A stretch of 64,000 nucleotides of DNA from Thalassospira sp. ER-Se-21-Dark (GTDB lineage: Bacteria > Pseudomonadota > Alphaproteobacteria > Rhodospirillales > Thalassospiraceae). Positions within the stretch are counted from its first letter, which is position 1; every line of letters starts with the position of its first letter. Made by a program: the position numbers and the translations under genes. Positions 54,950 to 63,931 of the stretch are shown here, piece after piece. The notes below the pieces were generated by a model. That model had not been told where the DNA came from. It made no database searches and saw only the letters and a program-made list of their open reading frames with translations. The DNA lies in contig NZ_VDEZ01000001.1 of assembly GCF_017922435.1 (NCBI RefSeq), forward strand, positions 1,550,001-1,614,000, in the 5' to 3' direction.

Positions 54950-56512
54950 ATGATCCGTTTTATTCGTAACAGCTTTCGCCTGCTTGCCATGGCGCGCACT
55001 TTGGCGCGCTATGATGCGTTGTTTCCACTTGCCCTTGTGCCGGGGGGGAAACTTGTGGCGTTTCTGGCTCGCCTGACCGCACCGTTTTCGCGCCGGTCTG
55101 ATTTGCCACCGGGCAAACGACTGGCCCGTGCGCTTGAGGAATTGGGCCCGGCCTTTATCAAGCTTGGCCAGACTCTGGCGACCCGATCCGATTTGATCGG
55201 CGATGATGTGGCCGCCGACCTTTCGTCGCTTCAGGATCGCCTGCCGCCATTTTCGGCCAAGGTTGCCAAACGCATCATCACCGAACAACTGGCCGAGCCG
55301 TTTGACGTGCTGTTTGCCGAATTTGATGAAACGCCCGTTGCCGCCGCATCCATCGCACAGGTGCATTTTGCGACCACGACCGACGGGCGCGAAGTGGCGG
55401 TCAAGGTCCTGCGCCCGGACATCCGGTATCGCTTTGCGCGCGATATGGACCTGTTTTACTGGATTGCGGAACTTGTCGAACTGACCCAGCCGCGTCTGCG
55501 TCGTCTTAAACCGATTGAAACGGTCAAGGCGCTTGAAGACAGTGTCCATCTTGAGATGGATCTGCGTTTCGAGGCGGCCGCGGCATCGGAATTCCGTCAA
55601 AATTTCGAAGACGATCCGACCTATTACATCCCGCAGATCGATTGGGAACGCACCGCCGAACACGTGATGACCATGGAACGGGTCAAGGGTGTGCGCATTG
55701 ATAATGTCGAAGCCCTTGATCGCATGGGCATTGACCGGTCCGACTTGTTGGCCAAGGCGGCCGGGGCATTTTTCCAACAGGTTTTCCGCGACGGGTTTTT
55801 CCATGCCGACATGCATCCGGGCAACCTGTTTGTTGATGAAAATGGCCGGGTGAGTTTGGTTGATTTCGGCATCATGGGCCGGGTGGACAAACAGACACGC
55901 CTGTATCTGGCCGAGATGCTGCTGGGCTTTTTGACGCGTGATTATCACCGCGTGGCAGAGGTCCATTTCGAAGCCGGGTATGTGCCGCGCAACCAGTCGC
56001 TTGAAAACTTTCAGCAGGCCTGCCGGTCGATTGGCGAGCCGATCCTGGGCAAGGAACTGGCCGATATTTCCGTCGGGCGGTTATTGGGGCAGTTGTTCCA
56101 GATTACCGAACAGTTCGGCATGGAAACACAGCCACAGCTTTTGATGCTGCAAAAAACCATGATCGTTGCCGAGGGGCTTTCGCGTATTCTCAGCCCGAAT
56201 GAGAATATGTGGGAATTGTCGCGTCCGCTGATCGAAGACTGGATGCGTGAAAACCTTGGTCCGGAAGCCAAGATCAAGGAAGCCACCCTTCAGGCGGGCA
56301 CCATGTTGCGCCGACTGCCGCGCGTGATCGAAGCCGCAGAACAGGCATCCGCCGTCTTTACCGATCAGGGTTTACGCCTGCATCCCGACACGGTTGCCGC
56401 CATGCGTGGCAAGCCAAATAACGGACAAAGCAAACCTAGCGGTTTTTCGCGCCAATCCCTTGTGATGTGGGTGGCGATTGCGGCACTGGCTGTTGCGGTT
56501 TACCTGAAATAA
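54950..56512 (+). CDS. ubiB: Ubiquinone biosynthesis protein UbiB (atypical kinase)
   Basis: This ABC1/ADCK-family protein of 520 residues has the KxGQ motif (PAFIKLGQTLATRSDL), an Ala-rich nucleotide loop (PVAAASIAQVHFA), FFHADMHPGNLFVDENGRVSLVDFGIMGR and a C-terminal membrane helix (VMWVAIAALAVAVYL). It assists coenzyme Q synthesis at the membrane, probably as an ATPase acting on lipids. It forms an operon with ubiE. Confidence 0.94.
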   Translation: MIRFIRNSFRLLAMARTLARYDALFPLALVPGGKLVAFLARLTAPFSRRSDLPPGKRLARALEELGPAFIKLGQTLATRSDLIGDDVAADLSSLQDRLPPFSAKVAKRIITEQLAEPFDVLFAEFDETPVAAASIAQVHFATTTDGREVAVKVLRPDIRYRFARDMDLFYWIAELVELTQPRLRRLKPIETVKALEDSVHLEMDLRFEAAAASEFRQNFEDDPTYYIPQIDWERTAEHVMTMERVKGVRIDNVEALDRMGIDRSDLLAKAAGAFFQQVFRDGFFHADMHPGNLFVDENGRVSLVDFGIMGRVDKQTRLYLAEMLLGFLTRDYHRVAEVHFEAGYVPRNQSLENFQQACRSIGEPILGKELADISVGRLLGQLFQITEQFGMETQPQLLMLQKTMIVAEGLSRILSPNENMWELSRPLIEDWMRENLGPEAKIKEATLQAGTMLRRLPRVIEAAEQASAVFTDQGLRLHPDTVAAMRGKPNNGQSKPSGFSRQSLVMWVAIAALAVAVYLK

Positions 56513-56539
56513 CTAGATCAGTTTTGTGGGACGACCAAG

Positions 56540-56980
56540 ATGGCAGATGGCGACAAAACCATTGAAATCAGCCTGGATCGGTCACGGATCGATCTTGAGT
56601 ATTGCTATGATTTTATCGCTGCGTCCTATTGGGCCGCCGGGCGGACGCGCGGTGAGTTTGACCGATCTGTCGAGATGTCATTTCCTGTCGGCGCCTATTG
56701 CGATGGCCGTCAGGTCGGTTTTGCGCGCGTGGTCAGCGATCAGATCGCCATTGCCTATGTTGCCGATGTGTTTGTCGATCCGGATTATCGCCGCATGGGC
56801 ATTGCCGCCAAAATGATCGATGCGTTGCATAGTCACCCGGAACTAAAGCGTGTGAAACGCTGGCTTCTGGCGACAGCGGACATGCAGCCGCTTTATCGTT
56901 TGCATGGCTATGCCGATCTCGACGATATGATGATGATGCGTCTTGATGAGGACGCACGGGACCGCGATCCATTACGCTAG
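56540..56980 (+). CDS. GNAT-family N-acetyltransferase
   Basis: This protein of 146 residues has the GNAT core: GFARVVSDQIAIAYVADVFVDPDYRRMGIAAKMIDAL, with the acetyl-CoA loop RRMGIA at about 88-93 and the conserved C-terminal LYRLHGY. Substrate unknown. It follows ubiB by 27 bp in the same direction and may be co-transcribed. Confidence 0.85.
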   Translation: MADGDKTIEISLDRSRIDLEYCYDFIAASYWAAGRTRGEFDRSVEMSFPVGAYCDGRQVGFARVVSDQIAIAYVADVFVDPDYRRMGIAAKMIDALHSHPELKRVKRWLLATADMQPLYRLHGYADLDDMMMMRLDEDARDRDPLR

Positions 56981-56994
56981 GACCACATTGAAAA

Positions 56995-57033
56995 ACAAAA
57001 ACGCCGCCACGGATAACCGGGCGGCGTTTTTTG
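56995..57033. terminator. Bidirectional terminator
   Basis: The stem AAAACGCCGCC / GGCGGCGTTTT has an 11-base loop and T-runs on both strands. It lies between the convergent GNAT and chemoreceptor genes. Confidence 0.88.
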
Positions 57034-57052
57034 GCTTTAAGCCAGATGACGC

Positions 57053-58711
57053 TTAGCTTGCGCGCACTTCATTAAGGAAGTTGCCAACCTCACCGCGCAG
57101 CGTGCCCGACTGGCTGTTAAGCTTGTCAGACGCGCCCAATACCTGATGGGCGGCTTCGCCGGTCTGGCGGGCGGCTTCCTGCATTTCGCGGATGTGGTTG
57201 GACACTTCCTGCGTGCTTTGAACGGCCTGCTGAACCGAGGTCGAGATTTCCGTGGTTGCCTGACCCTGTTCTTCGACCGCAGCCGCCACTTCGGACGCGA
57301 TGTCATTCAGGTTGGCAATAATGCCGGTGATCCCGTCAATCGCGCCAACCGCCTGCTGGGTCGAGCCCTGAATACCGGAAATCTGTTCGGAGATATCCTC
57401 GGTCGCACGCGCGGTCTGATTGGCGAGGTTTTTGACCTCGTTGGCGACCACGGCAAAGCCCTTGCCGGCATCACCGGCACGGGCGGCCTCGATGGTGGCG
57501 TTAAGTGCCAGCAAGTTGGTCTGTTCGGCAATTGCCTGAATGATCTGGACGACCTCGCCGACTTTCTGGGCCGAGACATCAAGACCCTGAACCATTTCGT
57601 TGACCCGGTTTGCCTCGGTCGAGGCATTGGCAGTGATGTTCGAAGTTTCATTTACCCGCGCGCTGATATCGCGGATCGAAACAGCAAGCTGTTCGGCCGC
57701 ACTTGCGACGGTTTCGACACTGTGATTGGCCTGCTCAACCGCGGCGACCACTGCCTGTGATCCGGCTTCGTTTTGTTGCACGGCGGCCACCATCGTCTGG
57801 GCGACTTCCTGCATTTCGCCAGATGCGCCAGATACGCCATCGACCACACCCATGACGGTTTGTTCAAACCGGCCGGCAAGGGCCGCCATGGCTTCGCGAC
57901 GCTTGGCCTCGGCACGTTCGCGTTCCTGTTCGCGTTCACGATCAAGCTGGGCGACGCGCTTGGCGTTTTCCTTGAATATTTCGACCGATGAGGCCATTTC
58001 GCCGATTTCGTCATTGCGCTTGAGGCCCGGGATATCGACATCCAGTTCGCCATCGACAAGCGACCGCATCGCGCCATTGATTTTAACCATCGGGGTCAGG
58101 ATCTGATGGCGCAGGACAAACCATGTGACGCCGAGCAGAACCACCAGAATGGCCGCAGCCAGGGCGACCTGAATGATAACGGCCTGCTGGACTTCGGCAT
58201 TGACGCGATCAAGTGACCAGGCGGTAACCAGCATGCCACGATACTGATCTTCGTCGCGGCGCTTGGAGTATTTGGTAATCGGGGCACCGACGATCACGGC
58301 ATCTTCGGAAATGAAGCTGATGACTTCCTTGTTTTCAAGCTGCCCGAGATATGGCTCGATCAGGGATGCCAGCTCATGCTTTTTGAGTGTTTCTGACTGA
58401 TAGGTCCCGATGGCATCACCATCAGGATTTGCCGCGATCAGGCTTGCCAGCTGCGAGCCTTCCTTGTCGGTTATCTTGCGGAATTCCTTTTCGACCGATG
58501 CGCCGTCCATGGCGATGAAGCCCGGCTGAACCGCAGTTGACAGCATTTCGGTTTTTTCGACCGATTCATTGTACATGATTTCGATCATGGCATTGCGTTG
58601 CGAGACGGTCTGGATGGTCATCATCGCGGCGAAACCAACGACGAGAAGTCCCACAATCACAAAAATCACTTTACGTCCGACGGAGGCACCGGATCTTTTA
58701 GGTTCGGCCAT
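57053..58711 (-). CDS. Methyl-accepting chemotaxis protein
   Basis: This transmembrane chemoreceptor of 552 residues has TM1 at about 14-34, a periplasmic single-Cache-like sensor (about 40-175), TM2 at about 178-202, a HAMP domain and a long cytosolic signalling coil. The hairpin tip has [42 protein letters not shown], the site that binds CheA and CheW. Ligand unknown. It is monocistronic. Confidence 0.93.
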   Translation of the reverse strand: MAEPKRSGASVGRKVIFVIVGLLVVGFAAMMTIQTVSQRNAMIEIMYNESVEKTEMLSTAVQPGFIAMDGASVEKEFRKITDKEGSQLASLIAANPDGDAIGTYQSETLKKHELASLIEPYLGQLENKEVISFISEDAVIVGAPITKYSKRRDEDQYRGMLVTAWSLDRVNAEVQQAVIIQVALAAAILVVLLGVTWFVLRHQILTPMVKINGAMRSLVDGELDVDIPGLKRNDEIGEMASSVEIFKENAKRVAQLDREREQERERAEAKRREAMAALAGRFEQTVMGVVDGVSGASGEMQEVAQTMVAAVQQNEAGSQAVVAAVEQANHSVETVASAAEQLAVSIRDISARVNETSNITANASTEANRVNEMVQGLDVSAQKVGEVVQIIQAIAEQTNLLALNATIEAARAGDAGKGFAVVANEVKNLANQTARATEDISEQISGIQGSTQQAVGAIDGITGIIANLNDIASEVAAAVEEQGQATTEISTSVQQAVQSTQEVSNHIREMQEAARQTGEAAHQVLGASDKLNSQSGTLRGEVGNFLNEVRAS

Positions 58712-59170
58712 TTACGGTCTCCCAATCCTTCAAAGGCAGAATTAACCCAATCCCTAGATCTGATGTCGGTGATCGGCCTGAAGCTCCGATCATGTTACCG
58801 ACAGTCACGTTGTGACGAATTGTTGCCCTGTGTGATGTTCACAGTGACCAATTCGTGCGTTTATTTTTCCGTAATGAGGCACAAAGGTATGGCGACTACA
58901 TTCTGGTTTGTTGTTATGCGGTTGAGGCTACCCCATCTGGTAAAATTACTGAAACAAGAAACGATGGGCGTGGTGAATATTCCATTTCCATAAAACCAAA
59001 TGAATAAATCCACTTATTGGTAAGGCTTTTTTGGTAAATTATGCTTTGTGCAGGAAAGGCCACATGCCGCCGAATCGGGCGGTCAGTGCCGTGGTCAGTC
59101 TGTGGGAAATGCCTTTAACGGGGGCGATGGCTTTTGCCAGATGAGGGCAAAGGCACCGGGGGGAACAGGA
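58712..59170. other. Intergenic region with two small palindromes
   Basis: These 459 bp lie between divergent genes. Two dyads are visible: GTCAC-GTT-GTGAC (58804-58816) and TGTGA-TGT-TCACA (58831-58843). The second resembles Crp half-sites, but its 3-bp spacer is too short for a normal Crp site (6 bp). No gene is supported; a reading frame open from 59048 lacks conserved sequence before 59171. Confidence 0.4.
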
Positions 59171-60724
59171 ATGGCGAAAGCGGCGACAACGCGCAAAAAA
59201 CGACCGGCAAGAAAGGCATCAAAGCCGTCTGCGGACAACGTGGCGGCCAAACAGGATGATCCGGTGATTTCGGCCAAGGATGCCACCGCGAAAACCGAAG
59301 AAGTTGTCAGCAGCGATCAAAGCATGCCGTCGGCCAAAAATGGTGATGCCGCGGTTCAGCGCCGCCAGGTGATCAGTGATCTGTTTCAACGCGGTCTTGC
59401 TGCCCATCAGGCCGGCCAGATTGATGATGCCATCCGCCTTTACAGCACGGCCCTTCGCCAGAACCCCAATCAACCGGATGTGTGGAACAACCTTGGCGTG
59501 GCGCTTCGTCGCAGCAAGAAGTTCGAGGCAGCCCTCATTGCCTATCGACGGGCCGCAGACTTGCGCCCCGGCAATGCCGGCTTGTGGTCGAATATGGGCA
59601 ATTGCCTGCGCGAAATGATGCGCTTTGACGAGGCACTTGTTGCGCACAACAAGGCGCTTGAACTCGATGACACGGTGAAGTCGCATACGTTTAATACCGG
59701 CCTTGTGTATCGCGATATGAACCGCTTTGAAGAGGCGCTTGACTATTTCGAGCGTGCGCTTGCGATTGATCCCGATTATGTCGATGCCAACTGGGACAAG
59801 TCGCTGGCGCATCTTGCGCTTGGCAACTATGCCGAAGGTTGGGCGGGGTACGAGACGCGCCGCAAACTTGCCGATAATCCGATCCGGCCGCTTGAAACAG
59901 CGCCCGAATGGGATGGCAAGGCTGATCTTCGCGGCAAACGCATTTTGCTGCGGGCCGAGCAGGGCTTTGGCGACATGATCCAGTTTGCCCGCTTCGTGCC
60001 GCTGGTGGCTCAAAAGGCCGCACATGTGATCCTTGAATGCCGCAAGGAACTGATCCCGATCATGAAGACCGTTTCGGGTGTGGGTACCATTGTGGAAAAG
60101 GGCCGGCCGCTTCCGGAATTTGATGTGCATGTGCCACTTTTAAGCCTGCCGCATGTGATGGGCATCGGATCCAAAGAGCTTCAGAAAATCTCGACCGATA
60201 GCTACATCTCCGCGCCGCAGGGCAAACGTGCGCGATTGGCACCGCCGCCGGGGACGGTGCTTAAGGTCGGGCTGATCTGGGCGGGCAAGCTTAATCCGCG
60301 GGATCGGTCCTGCCCGCTCGAAACCTTGCTGCCGATTTTGTCGGCCAAGGGGGCAGCGTTTTACAGCTTCCAGATTGATGATCGCCGGGCAGATATCGAC
60401 AAGCTTGGCCTGCATGCCTTTGTCACCGACCTTGGCGATCATATTCATGATTTCGGCGACAGTGCCGCATTGATGCAGGCGATGGATCTGGTGATCACGA
60501 TTGACAGCTCACCCGCCCATCTGGCAGGCGCGCTTGGCGTACCGGTCTGGATGTTGCAGCTTTACACCACCGACTGGCGCTGGATGGTGCATCGGGCAGA
60601 TAGCCCGTGGTATCCGACCTTGCGGATCTATCGTCAGGACAATCCCGGCGACTGGTCATCGGCGATCCAGAAACTCGGCAGTGATTTTTCAACCCTGCTG
60701 CAAGCGCGGATGAACGCGCAGTAA
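59171..60724 (+). CDS. TPR-repeat glycosyltransferase-like protein
   Basis: This protein of 517 residues has a basic, Ala/Lys/Pro-rich N-terminus (about 1-45), at least four tetratricopeptide repeats (about 65-230, for example PDVWNNLGVALRRSKKFEAALIAYRRA), and a C-terminal domain resembling family 9 glycosyltransferases (LRAEQGFGDMIQFARFVPLV, VGLIWAGKLNPRDRS, DLVITIDSSPAHLAGALGVPVWML). Such TPR-GT proteins often occur with flagellin or surface glycan modification. ATG at 59171 follows AGGA. No glycan gene cluster adjoins. Confidence 0.78.
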   Translation: MAKAATTRKKRPARKASKPSADNVAAKQDDPVISAKDATAKTEEVVSSDQSMPSAKNGDAAVQRRQVISDLFQRGLAAHQAGQIDDAIRLYSTALRQNPNQPDVWNNLGVALRRSKKFEAALIAYRRAADLRPGNAGLWSNMGNCLREMMRFDEALVAHNKALELDDTVKSHTFNTGLVYRDMNRFEEALDYFERALAIDPDYVDANWDKSLAHLALGNYAEGWAGYETRRKLADNPIRPLETAPEWDGKADLRGKRILLRAEQGFGDMIQFARFVPLVAQKAAHVILECRKELIPIMKTVSGVGTIVEKGRPLPEFDVHVPLLSLPHVMGIGSKELQKISTDSYISAPQGKRARLAPPPGTVLKVGLIWAGKLNPRDRSCPLETLLPILSAKGAAFYSFQIDDRRADIDKLGLHAFVTDLGDHIHDFGDSAALMQAMDLVITIDSSPAHLAGALGVPVWMLQLYTTDWRWMVHRADSPWYPTLRIYRQDNPGDWSSAIQKLGSDFSTLLQARMNAQ

Positions 60725-60885
60725 CAACGCTGCCAGCGAATACTTGCCTTCGGGCCCAACAGGGCGTAGTTAAGCGGCTTAATTTTGTGGAATGCGGGTC
60801 TGGATGGTGATGCCTTTGGGTGACGCCTTTAGGTAATCTCTGGGCACATTCATTTGGCGAACCGATCTGGCGCAGGAGAATTCTT

Positions 60886-61365
60886 GTGAGCGAAGCTGCT
60901 TATAACAAAGGTTTCCCGGTTTCCTGGGAACAGATGCATCGCGATGCCCGTGCACTTGCATGGCGACTGTTGGAAAAAGGCCCGTTCAAGGGAATCGTGG
61001 CAATCACCCGTGGCGGTCTTGTACCGGCGGCAATCATTGCCCGCGAACTTGATATTCGCCTTATTGATACGGTGTGCGTACGCAGCTACTCTGACAAGAC
61101 GCGTGGCGATCTGGAATGGCTGAAAGATATCAAGGGTGACGGCACCGATATGCTGATCATTGATGATCTGGTCGATACCGGCAAAACCGCCAAGGCTGTG
61201 CGCGAAAAACTGCCGCATGCGCATTTCGCAACGGTTTATGCCAAGCCACTTGGCCGTGAAATCGTTGACAGCTTTGTGACCGAAGTCTCACAGGATACCT
61301 GGATTTACTTCCCCTGGGACATGGAACTGTCGGTCAACGCCCCGATCTCTGAACGCGTTCGTTAA
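60886..61365 (+). CDS. gpt: Xanthine-guanine phosphoribosyltransferase
   Basis: This purine-salvage enzyme of 159 residues has the PRPP-binding motif [19 protein letters not shown] and [20 protein letters not shown], as in E. coli Gpt. It converts guanine and xanthine to their nucleotides. GTG at 60886 has GGAG 7 nt upstream and gives the family-length N-terminus; the longer frame is unsupported. Confidence 0.9.
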   Translation: MSEAAYNKGFPVSWEQMHRDARALAWRLLEKGPFKGIVAITRGGLVPAAIIARELDIRLIDTVCVRSYSDKTRGDLEWLKDIKGDGTDMLIIDDLVDTGKTAKAVREKLPHAHFATVYAKPLGREIVDSFVTEVSQDTWIYFPWDMELSVNAPISERVR

Positions 61366-61426
61366 TCTGCCTCGGGAAACTGTCCGTATCCCTTTGAGGC
61401 CGATTGCCAGACAAGGAGATTGCAGG

Positions 61427-61507
61427 ATGACCCAATATTTACGCCCGGACTTCCGTCGCCAGTTGCACACCGCTCGCCGATGGGCCGGGCGTTTGTGTTT
61501 TGGGGGG
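61427..61507 (+). other. Out-of-frame 5' segment of the sugar dehydrogenase gene
   Basis: ATG at 61427 has AAGGAG 9 nt upstream and encodes MTQYLRPDFRRQLHTARRWA, a basic n-region. After the G6 run at 61502-61507 its frame becomes nonsense, whereas a one-base deletion would join it exactly to the hydrophobic core GGISAVAVTALSLSAQAQQ of the next frame. This is either a sequencing error, a true mutation, or a slippage-controlled start. Confidence 0.7.
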
Positions 61508-62585
61508 CATCTCTGCCGTGGCTGTGACGGCGCTAAGTCTCTCAGCCCAAGCCCAACAGGTTTCCGAACGGTTGGCACGCGTTCAATCGATGTTAACGGC
61601 TGAAAGCGGATATCGCCTTTCGGTCTTTGCCGAGGTCAGCAACGCCCGGACGATTGCGGTCGCCCCGGAACTTAACGGCGCTTTTGTCGGGACGCGCGGA
61701 CCGAACCTTTATTTCGTGCGCGACCAGGATGGCGATGGCGTCGCCGAGGACGTCAATCTGATTGCCGATGACTTCAAGCTGGCCAACGGGATTGCCTATA
61801 AACCCGGGACCCTGTTTGTCGCCGATCAACACCGCATCGTGTCCTATGATCTTGCTAATTTTGATGGCGAGACCCTTGGTCGCCCGCGGATCCTGTTTAC
61901 CAATCTGCCCGATGAACGCCATCATGGCTGGCGCTATGCCGCCCTGTCACCGGATGGCGACCGCCTGTTTGTTGCGGTCGGGGCACCGTGCAATATTTGC
62001 AAGGTCAGCGGCCTTGAAGGCACCATCATTTCCATCCCGGTTAATGGCGGGGCACCGGATATTTACGCCAGTGGCATTCGCAATTCTGTCGGGCTGAGCT
62101 TCCATCCGGAAACCGACGAGCTTTGGTTTACCGATAATGGCGGCGATATGCTGGGCGATAATATCCCGCGTGAGGAACTTAATCGCGCCAGCCAGTCTGG
62201 CCAGTTCTATGGCTATCCGTGGTATGCGGGGAACGACACCAGAAGCCCGCAATTTTCCGATGAAGCGGTGCCAGAAGAAGTCACTTTCCCGGAATTTACC
62301 TTTAATGCCCATAATGCGCCGCTTGGCTTCACCTTCGATGGCGGCGATGCGCTGGTGGCGCTGCATGGATCCTGGAACCGCACAATTCCCGATGGGTACG
62401 AGGTTGTCCGGGTCGAGTTCATCAATGGCAAACCGGTGACAGAAAACCCGTTCCTTGTTGGTTTCCTGCGCAGCAATGGCGAAGTGATCGGGCGTCCGGT
62501 CGATGTGAAACACTATATCGACGGATCGATCCTGATTTCCGATGACCATGCCAGTGCGATCTGGCGCATGGTGCCGGAAGGCTAA
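61500..62585 (+). CDS. Secreted glucose/sorbosone dehydrogenase-like protein (5' frameshift)
   Basis: This protein of about 361 residues is a PQQ-type soluble sugar dehydrogenase beta-propeller (SGYRLSVFAEV, DERHHGWRYAALSPDGDRLFVAVG, GIRNSVGLSFHPETDELWFTDNGGDMLGD, ALHGSWNRTIPDGYEVVRV). It would oxidise sugars in the periplasm. In this frame only TTG at 61500 is available, giving a signal peptide without basic residues. The missing n-region lies one frame away at 61427-61507, so the gene is probably interrupted at a G6 run. The substrate cannot be assigned. Confidence 0.8.
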   Translation: MGGISAVAVTALSLSAQAQQVSERLARVQSMLTAESGYRLSVFAEVSNARTIAVAPELNGAFVGTRGPNLYFVRDQDGDGVAEDVNLIADDFKLANGIAYKPGTLFVADQHRIVSYDLANFDGETLGRPRILFTNLPDERHHGWRYAALSPDGDRLFVAVGAPCNICKVSGLEGTIISIPVNGGAPDIYASGIRNSVGLSFHPETDELWFTDNGGDMLGDNIPREELNRASQSGQFYGYPWYAGNDTRSPQFSDEAVPEEVTFPEFTFNAHNAPLGFTFDGGDALVALHGSWNRTIPDGYEVVRVEFINGKPVTENPFLVGFLRSNGEVIGRPVDVKHYIDGSILISDDHASAIWRMVPEG

Positions 62586-62679
62586 CGTTTTCCGGTATTT
62601 GGTCGGGCAATTAATTGGATGGATCTGGATGGGACCGGCTTGCGTTGATCGGAAAAGCGGGCTATAAATCGCGCGCTTC

Positions 62680-62753
62680 GCGGGTGTAGTTCAATGGTAG
62701 AACGGCAGCTTCCCAAGCTGCATACGAGGGTTCGATTCCCTTCACCCGCTCCA
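62680..62753 (+). tRNA. tRNA-Gly (anticodon CCC)
   Basis: A full cloverleaf is visible: acceptor GCGGGTG / CACCCGC, D-loop TAGTTCAATGGTAGA, anticodon stem GCAGC / GCTGC with loop TTCCCAA (anticodon CCC), T-loop GGTTCGATTCC, discriminator T and encoded CCA. It lies between the dehydrogenase and the sigma-factor/ars genes. Confidence 0.95.
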
Positions 62754-62774
62754 AGCCTTTTCCCACAGACATCA

Positions 62775-63383
62775 TCACATCCGGTCCGGCGCACAGGCGC
62801 CTGTATTTTGGCATGCGCCATTGCAGGCCGTGGCATCGTCACCGACATCTTCACTGTTGCCTCCGTTGCCCAGGTCATCACCCGGACAACAGGCAATCAA
62901 CCGATCGCGCAGACGGTTTCGGGCGCGTTGGACGCGTGACTTCACCGTGGGAAGGGCGATGGCATTGCGGGTGGCAAAATCGGTTTGCCGTGTGCCGTTA
63001 ATGTCGATTTCTTCAAGAACGGTTTGGTCGGTTTCGCTCAGTCGACCGATGAAACCCATCACGCAGTCATGCAAACCGGGTTTGTCGTGCGGCTCGTCAT
63101 GGTTTAACAGGGTCGGATCGGTATTAAGGGTCTGAAGTGCGGTATGTTCGCGCCGCTGTCGCCGATAAAAGTCCGCCACCTTGCTGCGTGCGACGGCATA
63201 AATCCAAGCAGATGGATTAGCAGCCGTGCGAAGATCCGATTTTTTGCGGATGATCGTTTCAAGGATGTCGGCAACAACATCGTCGACCGCGTCCCGGGGC
63301 AGGCGGTGATAGACAAAACTGCGTAGGCCTTTTTGCAAGGCCTGCCAGTCTGAGTTTGTATGATGTGTCGATGCAAACTTCAT
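62775..63383 (-). CDS. ECF sigma factor with Cys-rich tail (SigZ-like)
   Basis: This sigma factor of 202 residues has region 2 (DDVVADILETIIRKKSDLR, WIYAVARSKVADFYRRQRRE) and region 4 (LSETDQTVLEEIDINGTRQ, LPTVKSRVQRARNRLRDRL), but no region 3. After region 4 a tail of about 40 residues carries a CC pair and three more Cys spaced ACNGACQNTGAC. SigZ-type sigma factors also have Cys near this point. The gene follows arsI by 6 bp, so it probably responds to arsenic; the tail may bind As(III) directly. No anti-sigma gene is visible. Confidence 0.82.
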   Translation of the reverse strand: MKFASTHHTNSDWQALQKGLRSFVYHRLPRDAVDDVVADILETIIRKKSDLRTAANPSAWIYAVARSKVADFYRRQRREHTALQTLNTDPTLLNHDEPHDKPGLHDCVMGFIGRLSETDQTVLEEIDINGTRQTDFATRNAIALPTVKSRVQRARNRLRDRLIACCPGDDLGNGGNSEDVGDDATACNGACQNTGACAPDRM

Positions 63384-63389
63384 GGTTCT

Positions 63390-63848
63390 TTACGCGCAGC
63401 ACACCTGATCTGGTTGCAATTCCTTGCCCGGTTGTTGGCCACAACAGCCAGCCCCGGACGTTTGTTGATCGCCAGACTGGTCATGTGGCGCATCGTCAAG
63501 AATACGATACCACTCCCAGTCAAGTTCGTCCGGTCCTGTTGCCCAGAACTTGGACTGCTTTGCGTGACAACATCCGGTTTCAGCAACGTCGCTGGTGACA
63601 AGATTACTTTGATGCAGCCGCGCTGACGCGGTTTCAAACGCCTGCTCGCTCAGACATTCGACACCGATATGGTTCAGGTTTTCGGTTGCTGCCGGGTGTT
63701 CGAACAAAACCAGTTTAAGCGGCGGGTTTTCAATTTCGAAATTGGCATATCCCGGCCGTTGTTTGTGCACCGGGCTTGCGAACATTTCACTGTAAAACGC
63801 AACGGCACGGTCAAGGTTTTTCACATTCAAGGCAAGTTGCAGTCGCAT
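63390..63848 (-). CDS. arsI: ArsI/CadI-family C-As lyase
   Basis: This vicinal-oxygen-chelate protein of 152 residues has the ArsI/CadI features: LNVKNLDRAVAFYSEMF at the N-terminus, the thiol pair ETGCCHAKQSKFWATGPD and ELDWEWYRILDD. ArsI enzymes cleave the carbon-arsenic bond of methylated trivalent arsenicals. The C-terminus adds two Cys pairs (GAGCCGQQ and QVCCA). ATG at 63848 has GGAG 6 nt upstream. It is read together with the sigma factor and the partial gene at the right edge. Confidence 0.87.
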   Translation of the reverse strand: MRLQLALNVKNLDRAVAFYSEMFASPVHKQRPGYANFEIENPPLKLVLFEHPAATENLNHIGVECLSEQAFETASARLHQSNLVTSDVAETGCCHAKQSKFWATGPDELDWEWYRILDDAPHDQSGDQQTSGAGCCGQQPGKELQPDQVCCA

Positions 63849-63931
63849 CTTATTCTCCTGTTTGATCGAAGCGATAAACAGGAAGACGCGCGAAGACGCC
63901 AAAAGATGCACCTGCCGATGAAAAGGGCCGA

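Noticed and set aside
58831..58843. Crp binding site
   Set aside because: The half-sites TGTGA and TCACA are separated by 3 bp rather than 6, so it is listed only as an unassigned dyad.
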